Of a stretch of 36,662 bases of DNA, positions 15,779-23,129 are shown in pieces. Position 1 is the first letter of the stretch; each line of letters starts with the position of its first letter. Source of the stretch: a bacterium (GTDB taxonomy: Bacteria; Elusimicrobiota; Elusimicrobia; UBA1565; UBA9628); the NCBI GenBank assembly GCA_021782205.1, contig JAJXVH010000019.1, positions 1-36,662 of the forward strand, in the 5' to 3' direction. Made by a program: the position numbers and the translations under genes. A model generated the notes under the pieces. It was not told where the DNA came from. It ran no database searches and worked only from the letters and a program-made list of their open reading frames with translations.

Positions 15779-16960
15779 TTACTGGGCCTCCGCCTCGTCG
15801 GCCTTCTTGGCGGCGGCCGCCGCGGCCGGGGTCTGCACGTCGACCTTCATGCCGTCGGCCAGCGCGGAGCCGCCCTGCAAAATGACCTGATCGCCGCCCG
15901 ACACGCCCGAGGCGATCTCCACGTCGGTGATCGTGTTCAAGCCGACCTTGACCGGCGCGCGCTTGGCGACGCCGTCCTTGACCACGAACACGAATGGGTT
16001 GTCCTCCTCGCCGCGCAGGGCCTCGCGCGGCAGGACCAAGGCCTTGTCCTTGTGCTCGAGCACCAGGTCCGCGGTCGCGAACATGCCCGCGTGCAGCTTG
16101 CCCTCGGGGTTCTCGATGTCGACCAATACGCGGCGGGTTTTCGTGTCCTCCTTCATCAGGTCGTCGATGCGCGTCACGCGACCCATGAAGACCTTGTCCG
16201 GAAAGGAATCGACGCGGATGTTCGCGCGGGAGCCCAAGTGCACGTCGGCGACGTCGACCTGGGGCACGTCCAGGGAGACGCGCAGGAGGCTCTCGTCGAC
16301 GACGATGAAGATCGGCTTGGCGGACTGATTCTGGGTCGCCTTCGTGATCAAGTCGCCGGGATAGTTGAAGCGCCGCGCGACCTGCCCGTCAAACGGGGCG
16401 ACGATGTGGGTGTAGGCCATGTTCGCGGCCGCGTTCTGCAGCTGCGCGCGCGCCTCGGCGGCTTTGGCCACGATGTCGTCGTACTCCTGCTGGGAGATGA
16501 CCTGCCCTTTGACCAGCTGCTCGTAGCGCTGCTTGGTGGCCTGTTGGAAATCGTCGTCGGCCTTGGCGCGGTTATAGGCCTGGACGATGTCGGGCGCGTC
16601 GATGTCGGCCATCGGCTGGCCCGTCTTGACGGTGTCGCCTTCATCGACGTAGAGCTTCTTAAGATATCCGTCGATGTGCGCATACAGGCTGGCCTGGCGC
16701 AGGCCTTCCACGTCGGCCGGCAGCTTCAGCAGACGATCCATCGGCTGATAGCTCGGCTGGACGATGCTGACCATGGGCAGGTCCGTGGTCTTGCGGTCTA
16801 GCGCCAGCTTCGTGGTGATCACGCGCACGGCGACCAAGACCGCCATCACGGCGAGCGTCACCAGGCCCGCCTTGGAGCCGAGGATCGCAAGGGACTGCGT
16901 CTTCCAATTGGGCGCGACGTCCCGCGGGCTCATGTCTTCTTTCTGCGCTTCAGCGTTCAT
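15779..16960 (-). CDS. RND efflux periplasmic adaptor (membrane-fusion protein)
   Basis: Protein of 393 residues with an N-terminal membrane anchor (about 31-49) after a cytoplasmic tail of 30 residues, which is unlike the lipoprotein AcrA. The split lipoyl domain is visible as SLYAHIDGYLKKLYVDEGDTV (written here in part) near 91-111 and IVAPFDGQVARRFNYPGD near 186-203, separated by a short coiled-coil hairpin (KADDDFQQATKQRYEQL to AEARAQLQNAAANM). Beta-barrel and membrane-proximal domains follow, and an Ala/Lys-rich tail ends the protein. The ATG at 16960 overlaps the TGA of the tolC-like gene (ATGA) and has GGAG about 10 nt upstream. It bridges the RND pump and outer-membrane channel. Confidence 0.93.
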   Translation of the reverse strand: MNAEAQKEDMSPRDVAPNWKTQSLAILGSKAGLVTLAVMAVLVAVRVITTKLALDRKTTDLPMVSIVQPSYQPMDRLLKLPADVEGLRQASLYAHIDGYLKKLYVDEGDTVKTGQPMADIDAPDIVQAYNRAKADDDFQQATKQRYEQLVKGQVISQQEYDDIVAKAAEARAQLQNAAANMAYTHIVAPFDGQVARRFNYPGDLITKATQNQSAKPIFIVVDESLLRVSLDVPQVDVADVHLGSRANIRVDSFPDKVFMGRVTRIDDLMKEDTKTRRVLVDIENPEGKLHAGMFATADLVLEHKDKALVLPREALRGEEDNPFVFVVKDGVAKRAPVKVGLNTITDVEIASGVSGGDQVILQGGSALADGMKVDVQTPAAAAAAKKADEAEAQ

Positions 16961-18288
16961 TTCATGTTCTCCAACGGAAGATTGACCGCGGTCTCCAGCG
17001 CCTTGACCGAGGTCGACAGGCCGTAGACGGCCCGCAGTTCCTCGGCTTCGGCGTTGAACTCCGACGTCTCGGCGATCAGCAGCTCCAGGATGGTACCGAC
17101 CCCGGCCGCGTAGCGCTTCTGGCCCAGGTCCAGGTTTTCCTTGGCGAAAACGAGAGCCTCCTCGGCTACGTCGCGGTTCTGCTCCGCGCGTCCCAGATTC
17201 AGATAGGCGTTGGAGACGTCCTGCTCCACGGCCAGACGCTCCTTGTCAAGCTGCGCGGTCGCGGCGTCGCGCCGCGCGGACAGCTCCCGGATGCGAAACG
17301 GCGTATAAAGACCGTCGAAAAAGTTCCACGAGGCGGCCAACCCGATGCCCCACGCCCGAGACAAAGACTCGGGATAGTTCGGTTCAAAGCCTCCGGTCCA
17401 ACCCTGCGCCTGCAAAGTGGGCAGCAACGAAACTTCGCCGCTGGCCAAATTGCTGCGCGCCGCCTGCAGAGACGCGGCGTCGCGCCGGATTTCGGGGCGC
17501 AGATCCATGGCCTCGTCGACCAAGTGGTCCAGTGACATCTGGCCGGTCGTCACGCTCGGAGTCTGAGTCGAGTCGACCAGATCGAAATTCGCGCGCCCCC
17601 GCAGGCCCATGAGATTGAGCAAGGCAACCTTGGCCAGGTCGCGCGCATTTTCGGCCTTGATGAGCTCCAAGCGAGCGGACACCAGGTCGACGTTCGCCTC
17701 GGTCAGATCGAAAGGCGGGCGCACGCCGGTTTTGACGAGCAGTCCCGCGTCGCGCGTGGTCTCCTTAAAGCGGTCGACGCCGCGCTGGGCCACGCCCACC
17801 AGCTTGGTCGTCAGCGATACATCATAGAACGCCTTCTGCACGGCCAGCACCAAATCGTTGCGCAGGGCGGACAGCTGCTCCTCTTGCGCCCGGCGCGCGC
17901 CGCGCGCGGCCAGGATGTCCTCAAGCCCCTTGCCGAAATCGAACAGGGTCTGCTGGAAGGAGACCGTGCCCCACGTGTACGGCTCGGCTTGGCCCAAATA
18001 GGGGGTCAAACCCACGCTGGGCTGGGGCAAGGTCGTGCGCATGGTCTGAGCGTCCGCACTCAAGTGCGGGACGTAGACGCTGGCCGCCTCGCCGATCACC
18101 GCGCGCGCCGCCGCGACGTTGGCCAACGCGGTCTTCACGTCCGGGTTGTTCTCGATGGCCAGGCGCTCCACGTCCTCAATCGTCCAGACCGTGGTCGTGG
18201 ACGCCGCGGGCGCAGCGTCCTGGGCCGCCGCGCGCGCGGCGGCCGCCAGGAGAAGCGCGGCGACAAGAAGGTTCGACGTTCGTTTCAT
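16957..18288 (-). CDS. TolC-family outer-membrane efflux channel
   Basis: Protein of 443 residues from the ATG at 18288, beginning with a signal peptide (MKRTSNLLVAALLLAAAARA). The body shows the two tandem long-helix and strand modules of outer-membrane efflux proteins: TIEDVERLAIENNPDV near the start of the mature protein, FQQTLFDFGKG in the first beta-hairpin, LRPEIRRDAASLQAARSN at the start of the second repeat, and SWNFFDGL in the second hairpin. It forms the trimeric exit duct for the pump. An in-frame ATG at 18309 would add seven residues (MPSSDQS) before the signal peptide, and neither start has a clear ribosome site; the inner start gives the better signal peptide. It is the first certain gene of the pump operon. 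Confidence 0.92.
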   Translation of the reverse strand: MKRTSNLLVAALLLAAAARAAAQDAAPAASTTTVWTIEDVERLAIENNPDVKTALANVAAARAVIGEAASVYVPHLSADAQTMRTTLPQPSVGLTPYLGQAEPYTWGTVSFQQTLFDFGKGLEDILAARGARRAQEEQLSALRNDLVLAVQKAFYDVSLTTKLVGVAQRGVDRFKETTRDAGLLVKTGVRPPFDLTEANVDLVSARLELIKAENARDLAKVALLNLMGLRGRANFDLVDSTQTPSVTTGQMSLDHLVDEAMDLRPEIRRDAASLQAARSNLASGEVSLLPTLQAQGWTGGFEPNYPESLSRAWGIGLAASWNFFDGLYTPFRIRELSARRDAATAQLDKERLAVEQDVSNAYLNLGRAEQNRDVAEEALVFAKENLDLGQKRYAAGVGTILELLIAETSEFNAEAEELRAVYGLSTSVKALETAVNLPLENMK

Positions 18289-18378
18289 GCTTTGGTCCGA
18301 TGACGGCATAAGGTTTTAACGGAATCCGGAGGTCTCGCGGCAAGCGCGGACGCCCGCGGTGCGGCAAACAGCTCGCGA

Positions 18379-18708
18379 TTAGACGCGCGAAGGAGGGTAA
18401 TCGGGTCCGCAGGGAGGACGCGCCAATAGCCGCGAAGAAGCCGAGAGGCGCAACGAAGAGCAGTCCGGCGCCAAGATCGAAAGCTCGAAGGCCCCTGCCG
18501 CGACGGTCGAGCGGCGATGGTGCCGCCGCAGGAAGTGCGCTTTAAGATGGAATTTCCTGCGCGCGTCGCCACGTGCGGGGAGCACGACCGCACGGGCGGG
18601 CGCGCGCGGCGACGAAAGCGCGGCGTCCCGGCCCGCCCGCATACGAGAGCCGACCGCCGCCGCCGGGCGCAACGCCAGCCCATGCAGGGCTAGAAGAATC
18701 CCCAGCAT
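18379..18708 (-). CDS. Possible small exported protein at the head of the efflux operon
   Basis: Candidate of 109 residues starting at the ATG at 18708 with a hydrophobic leader (MLGILLALHGLALRPAAA) that looks like a signal peptide, then a basic, His/Arg-rich middle (KFHLKAHFLRRHHRR) and a Ser/Pro-rich end. I do not recognise it. Support is positional: a good minus-strand promoter (18787-18758) predicts transcription from about 18751, which would put this ATG some 43 nt into the message and leave 90 nt between its stop and the tolC-like start. Third-position GC is moderately high but weaker than in the neighbours, and no ribosome site is seen. If it is not a gene, 18289-18757 is a long untranslated leader; I see nothing else in that stretch. 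Confidence 0.3.
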   Translation of the reverse strand: MLGILLALHGLALRPAAAVGSRMRAGRDAALSSPRAPARAVVLPARGDARRKFHLKAHFLRRHHRRSTVAAGAFELSILAPDCSSLRLSASSRLLARPPCGPDYPPSRV

Positions 18709-18757
18709 GGCGCAACGTTTCGTCCGGCCTCGTGACGGCGACGGCAACATGGCAGGC

Positions 18758-18787
18758 ATTATACGTCATGCTTGAAAACAAGTTCAA
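18758..18787 (-). promoter_or_regulatory. Sigma-70-type promoter of the efflux operon
   Basis: TTGAAC (18787-18782), an 18-bp spacer and TATAAT (18763-18758) on the minus strand. It is one of the best consensus matches in the window and points toward the tolC-like gene. Confidence 0.6.
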
Positions 18788-18809
18788 TGCCGGCCGCCCG
18801 CGCGAATGT

Positions 18810-18815
18810 TAGAAT
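18810..18815 (+). promoter_or_regulatory. Putative -10 box of the CBM48 operon, leaderless type
   Basis: TAGAAT ends 6 nt before the GTG at 18822, with no Shine-Dalgarno sequence between them. A -35 match at normal distance is not evident. Confidence 0.5.
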
Positions 18816-18821
18816 GCCCGC

Positions 18822-19277
18822 GTGAACTGGCGCAACCGCTGGATGTTCTGGGGTCTCACGGCCGTGGTGCTCGCGCTGATCAGCGTCCCCTCGATCGAAT
18901 GGGTCGAGACTTTGCGCGACTACGCGCGCTTCGCCGAAGGCTGGGAGCCGGCGCCGCTGAAACCCACGCGCACGACCTTCACGCCCCGCGAGAGCCTGGG
19001 CGCGCCGGAAGAGGAGCCGGCGCTGGTCCCAGTCGAGTTCCGGCACAAGGCGGTGCGCGCGAAATCCGTCGAACTGGTCGGAGACTTCAACGCCTGGTCA
19101 CCCGGCCTCCTTAAAATGCGGCGAAACGCCCGCGGGACGTGGTCCATCGTCGTCCCCGTGCCGCCGGGGCCGTGCAAATATCTCTACCTGGTGGACGGGG
19201 AGCCCGAACTCGACACTGAGACGGGAACCGCGGATGGCCCGGAGCGCCGGCGGGTCTCGGAAAGGAACGTCAAATGA
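18822..19277 (+). CDS. Membrane-anchored CBM48 (glycogen-binding-like) protein
   Basis: Protein of 151 residues: a basic start, one membrane helix (about 8-23, MFWGLTAVVLALISV), a Pro/Thr-rich linker (about 40-66) and a C-terminal domain (about 69-131) of the isoamylase/AMPK-beta type carbohydrate module. The diagnostic parts are VELVGDFNAWSPG (83-95), GTWSIVVPVPPGPCKYLYLVDGE (in part, 105-126). Such modules bind alpha-1,4/1,6-glucans such as glycogen. The topology puts the module outside the cytoplasm if the anchor is an uncleaved signal. The GTG start is supported by the adjacent -10 box and the position of the membrane helix. Its TGA overlaps the ATG of the next gene (ATGA), so the pair is coupled. 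Confidence 0.78.
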   Translation: MNWRNRWMFWGLTAVVLALISVPSIEWVETLRDYARFAEGWEPAPLKPTRTTFTPRESLGAPEEEPALVPVEFRHKAVRAKSVELVGDFNAWSPGLLKMRRNARGTWSIVVPVPPGPCKYLYLVDGEPELDTETGTADGPERRRVSERNVK

Positions 19278-20968
19278 AACCCTGGATTGCCGCCGTCCTG
19301 CTCGCCGCAGCTCCCGTGCGCGCGCAGATTTTACCATCCGCTCTGGTCTGGCTTCCGGCGGAAAATTTTTCCGATTGGAGCAAGGTCGACGCCCTTCTGC
19401 GCCGCCGAGCCGATCTCAAGCTCACCGTCGCCCTGACTCCCGGCCTGGCGACTCCCGCCGCCAAGGACTCGCTCAGGCCCTGGGCCGCGGCCGGCCGAGT
19501 GGAATTCGCGGTCCGCATCGAAGGAGATCCGGTTCTCCCTCTCGTCGACGCCGATCCCGCCGCACCCCGCCCCGATGACGCCTTGGAGCGCGCCTCGCAG
19601 GCCAAACACGAAGTCGAGCAGCGCCTCGGCGTGACGGTACCGGGGTTGATCGTCGGCGGCGGCGCGCTCGACGCGTCCTTGGTCGGACCCGTCGCGGACG
19701 CGGGCTCATCCTGGGCTCTCGTCGGCCCATTTTCCACGGCCGGCTCCTCGCTGGCCGCGGCGGGAGGAACTCTGTTTATCCCCGCACGCGCCGCACCCCG
19801 CGGCGCACTCTTGTCCGTCGATCTGACGACTCCCGGCGCCTGGGTCTTCGACGAGAGCTCCGACGCGGGCTCCGCTTTTCTCGACGCCCTGTCCGCCCTC
19901 CCCGCCGCCGCCCGACCCGACGCGGGCTGGACCAACATTTCCGCCTTCGCCGCCGCTCTCCTGGGGCCGCGCGCCGACGCGGCCGCCGTGGCCGCGTGGC
20001 CGGGTTGGGACGGAGCGCCCGCCTCGGTCGACCCCGCCGCCCGACCGGCTCTGCGCGCCTATGCGGGAGCGGCCGCGGCCGTGATCCGCTACCAGAAATC
20101 CGGCGCGGCGAACCTGAAGGTGCTGGAAGACGCCGCCGCCCTCCTGCGCCGCGCCCAGGACGCCCGCTTCTTCCGCGCGCCCGCCCCCGGCGCTCCCGCG
20201 ATCGCGCCCGAGTTGCGCGCGCGCGTGCTGGCCGTGTATCGACGCCTGCATCGCTCCGCGCCGGACTCGCTGTACGCGGCGGACACGTCGACGTCCGCCG
20301 CCGAAGGAGACCAGCCCACCGGCGTGCGCTCCGCGTCGGGGCCAGGCTGGCTGAGTTTCGACAATCCCGCGGGCTCCTTGGCCCTCGCCCCGACCGCCGG
20401 AGGCAGTCCCGAGCCCTGGCGCCTTAAAAGCCTGCACGTCGAATGGGACGACCACCGAGTGTTGTTCCGCTTGATCGTCGGCCGCGTCGACGCCTCCGCG
20501 CCCGCGCCGCGGCCGGTCTTCGACGTCTACATCGACCTCAACCACATCGTCGGAGCCGGCTCGATCCGACTGCTGGACGGCCGCGGCGCGTTTTCCGCCG
20601 CGCGCGACGCCTGGGAGTACGCGCTGACCGTCGTCGGCACGGACGCTCGGCTGTGGCGGGCGTCGGCCGACGGCGCGCCGGAGGAGCTGTCGACGCTGAC
20701 GGCAACGGCAGATCCTGCGTCCGGAGAGATACAGGTGAGCGTGCCGCGAGACCTTCTACGCGGCAACCCGCCGCGCTGGGGCTACCTGGCGCTCGCTCTC
20801 GCTGAGGATCCGCGCCGGCCGGGGCTCAGCCCGGCCGCGACGCTGGCCGGTCCCGACGGCTCGGTGCTGCGCGGCCTGCTGGCGCCTCTGGAGGTCCAGC
20901 AGGCGGTTTTTTCCCGACCCGGCGTGCCGCAACGAGTTCCCGCCGCGCGCCTCGACGCCGCGCCCTGA
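19274..20968 (+). CDS. Exported GH57-like protein with glucodextranase-type C-terminal module
   Basis: Protein of 564 residues with a signal peptide (1-18, ending VRAQ). The C-terminal part (about 357-545) fits the glucodextranase C-terminal/DOMON-like module: WLSFDNPAGS, FDVYIDLNHIVGAGS, RLLDGRGAF, DAWEYALTV. The N-terminal part (about 20-335) resembles a GH57 alpha-glucan hydrolase in outline: LTVALTPGLATP, AAGRVEFAVRIEGDPVLPLV (family form E-A-HPILPLL) and VPGLIVGGGALDASLVGPVADAG (family form PxGlWxxE with the nucleophile Glu), then LLRRAQDARFF (family RAxxSDWFF). The catalytic Glu and the His residues appear replaced, so it may be a non-catalytic relative. GH57 assignment is inference; the C-terminal module is firmer. 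It is coupled to the CBM48 gene, with GGA a few bases before the ATG at 19274. Confidence 0.72.
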   Translation: MKPWIAAVLLAAAPVRAQILPSALVWLPAENFSDWSKVDALLRRRADLKLTVALTPGLATPAAKDSLRPWAAAGRVEFAVRIEGDPVLPLVDADPAAPRPDDALERASQAKHEVEQRLGVTVPGLIVGGGALDASLVGPVADAGSSWALVGPFSTAGSSLAAAGGTLFIPARAAPRGALLSVDLTTPGAWVFDESSDAGSAFLDALSALPAAARPDAGWTNISAFAAALLGPRADAAAVAAWPGWDGAPASVDPAARPALRAYAGAAAAVIRYQKSGAANLKVLEDAAALLRRAQDARFFRAPAPGAPAIAPELRARVLAVYRRLHRSAPDSLYAADTSTSAAEGDQPTGVRSASGPGWLSFDNPAGSLALAPTAGGSPEPWRLKSLHVEWDDHRVLFRLIVGRVDASAPAPRPVFDVYIDLNHIVGAGSIRLLDGRGAFSAARDAWEYALTVVGTDARLWRASADGAPEELSTLTATADPASGEIQVSVPRDLLRGNPPRWGYLALALAEDPRRPGLSPAATLAGPDGSVLRGLLAPLEVQQAVFSRPGVPQRVPAARLDAAP

Positions 20969-20975
20969 CGCGTTT

Positions 20976-23120
20976 TCAGGCCCGCTCGGGCGCGGGCTCG
21001 ACGATGCGCAGGCCGTCGCCGTCGGCGACCAGGCCTTTGGGAATCGAGAAGAAGAAGCGCGCGCCGTGGCCCAATTCGGACTCGACCCAAATCTTACCCA
21101 GGTGAGATTCGATGAAGAACCGCGTGATGGTCAGTCCCAGCCCTGTGCCCCCGCGGCGGCGGCCCTGGACCTGCTCGAACTTTTCGAACACGCGCGCAAG
21201 CGCCTCCGAGGGGATGCCCTCTCCGCTGTCTTCGACGCAGCAGCGAATCGCGGGGCCCTCGTCCATGATCGAGATCGTGATGGTGCCGCGCTCGGGGGTG
21301 TATTTGACCGCGTTGCCGAGCAGATTCATGAACACGCGCTCGATCATGTCCGCGTCGGCTTCCAGCGAGAACTCCTCGACGGCGACCAGATGCACGGAGA
21401 CGTTCTTGGCCTTGGCGAACTGCTCAAGCATCTCGATGGAGCGGCTGGCGATACCGGCCAGCGAGACGGTCTTGAGCTGGACGCGCATGCGCCCGGCTTC
21501 CATCTTCGCGATGTCGAGGATGTTGTTGATCATGCCCATCAGCCGCGCCGTCGAGCGCCGAACCGAGGACACGATCGCCATCTGATCGGGGTTCAGCACG
21601 CCCGCCGTCCCCTTCATCAGCACGTCGAGAAAGCCCGACGCCGAGCTCAGCGGATTGCGCAGATCGTGCGTGATGTAGTGGAGAAAATCCTCCTTCATCC
21701 GATCGAGCTCGCGCTCCAGAGTGACGTCGCGCAAGGCGAAGACCGCGCCCAGTTCGGCGTCGCGGCCGGGGCTGACGACGGGGCTTGAAACCGTGCGCAC
21801 GAAGCGGCGGTCTTGCTCGGTCGACAGATTCACTTCCTTGGGTTCGCCCGGCTTCTCCAAGGCGGCGAGCAGGGCCGTGCGCAACGGGCCTTCCGGGAAG
21901 GCCTCGACGATCGGCCGGCCCTCGTATTCGGCGTCGGAGGCCAACTCGAACATCTCGCGTCCGCGTCGGTTGACGAGTTGGACGCGGCCGTCGCGGTCGG
22001 TCAGGACGATGCCCTCGTCGATGGAAAACAGTACGGCCTCGGTGCGCCGCTGTTCGACGACCAGGCGGTCGACCTGCAGAAGCGAATACTGACGCAGGCG
22101 CTCCGCCATCGCGTTGAAGGTCTGAGCCAGATCCTGGAGTTCGTCGCCGGTGGTGATGTCGACGCGCGCCTCGAAGTCGCCCTGAGAAACGGCCTCCGCC
22201 GCGCGCGTCATCGCGAGCACCGGAGCGCTGAGCAGCCGCGCCAGAAGCGCCGAGACGAACAGCGCGCCGGTGATCACGATCAGGATCGCGAAGCCCGCCG
22301 CGCGGTGGGTCTCGTCGAGGGCCAGATACGCCTCCGCGCGCGGTTCGAGCACCAGCACCGCGCCGCCCAATGTCTTGACCGGCGCATAGGCACCGACAAA
22401 AGCCTGGCCGGAGCCGTCGATAAACTCGCTGGCGCCGACGTTCGCGCCGGGACGCATGGCCGCCCGCGTGATCGGCCAACCTTCCAGGCCCGCCAGATCG
22501 TGGCCCTCCGGCGCGATCAGCGGCCGCCCGGTCTCGTCGACAAGCACCGCAAATCCCGTCCAACCCACATTCGCCGCAAAGAGTCGCGCGACCGGTTTGA
22601 GCGGCAGGATCGCGCGCGCATAGATTCCACGGCCGAACGGGTAATAAAGCACCAGAAGCGGCCCGGAAGCCGCGCGCGCGACCATCACGCCGCGGCCCCC
22701 GTTGGCCAGAGCCCGGCGCAGCGCGACTTTCGCCAAGCCCGGCTGAACCACGCCTTCACCCTTGAGCGCCGGATTTTCGACGCTGAGCCGCGCAACCCCG
22801 TCTCGGTCCACCAGCGCGAAGGACGCCGTTCCGGAGTCTCCGGCGACAAAGCGCTTGAGCAGGGCGCGTCGCCCCGCCTCATCGAGCGCACCGAGCGCGA
22901 GCAACGCCGTGCGGTTGCGCCCATCAACCGCCTCGATCCAGTCCTCGATGCGCTCGGCTCCGCGCTCGGCCAGCTTACGGTGAAGTTGAAGAACCGCATC
23001 GCGGATGCCGCGCTCGCTGGCCGTCAGTACGCGCTGATAGAGTACCAGAACGGGCAGAAGCGCGATCGCGCCCATGACCACGGCGAAGCGCCGCGACAGA
23101 CTGGATTTCAGCCAGTTCAT
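20976..23120 (-). CDS. Sensor histidine kinase with extracellular Cache-like, HAMP and PAS domains
   Basis: Protein of 714 residues. Order: membrane helix 1 (about 12-30), a large extracytoplasmic sensor region (31-275) with the alpha/beta features of a double-Cache domain (FALVDRDGVARLS, GFAVLVDETGRPL), membrane helix 2 (276-296), HAMP (297-347, ending with FNAMAERL), a PAS domain (about 360-470, EAVLFSIDEGIVLTDRDG), HisKA with ITHDLRNPLSS (H485) and an ATPase domain with LLGNAVKYTPE, DSGEGI and GGTGLGLTI. It is a complete, apparently active kinase. No response regulator is adjacent. The ATG at 23120 lies 9 nt after the stop of the Ala/Pro-rich gene with GAGG upstream. It converges with the GH57-like gene, 7 nt apart. 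Confidence 0.93.
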   Translation of the reverse strand: MNWLKSSLSRRFAVVMGAIALLPVLVLYQRVLTASERGIRDAVLQLHRKLAERGAERIEDWIEAVDGRNRTALLALGALDEAGRRALLKRFVAGDSGTASFALVDRDGVARLSVENPALKGEGVVQPGLAKVALRRALANGGRGVMVARAASGPLLVLYYPFGRGIYARAILPLKPVARLFAANVGWTGFAVLVDETGRPLIAPEGHDLAGLEGWPITRAAMRPGANVGASEFIDGSGQAFVGAYAPVKTLGGAVLVLEPRAEAYLALDETHRAAGFAILIVITGALFVSALLARLLSAPVLAMTRAAEAVSQGDFEARVDITTGDELQDLAQTFNAMAERLRQYSLLQVDRLVVEQRRTEAVLFSIDEGIVLTDRDGRVQLVNRRGREMFELASDAEYEGRPIVEAFPEGPLRTALLAALEKPGEPKEVNLSTEQDRRFVRTVSSPVVSPGRDAELGAVFALRDVTLERELDRMKEDFLHYITHDLRNPLSSASGFLDVLMKGTAGVLNPDQMAIVSSVRRSTARLMGMINNILDIAKMEAGRMRVQLKTVSLAGIASRSIEMLEQFAKAKNVSVHLVAVEEFSLEADADMIERVFMNLLGNAVKYTPERGTITISIMDEGPAIRCCVEDSGEGIPSEALARVFEKFEQVQGRRRGGTGLGLTITRFFIESHLGKIWVESELGHGARFFFSIPKGLVADGDGLRIVEPAPERA

Positions 23121-23129
23121 CGGCCCGCG

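Noticed and set aside
18285-18683. Second minus-strand open frame (132 codons) before the tolC-like gene
   Set aside because: Arg/Ser-rich with no signal peptide, overlaps the tolC-like start, and competes with the better-supported frame at 18379-18708.
20980-20997. GCCCGC/GCGGGC hairpin between the GH57-like gene and the kinase gene
   Set aside because: No T-tract on either strand, and it lies inside the kinase's last codons.
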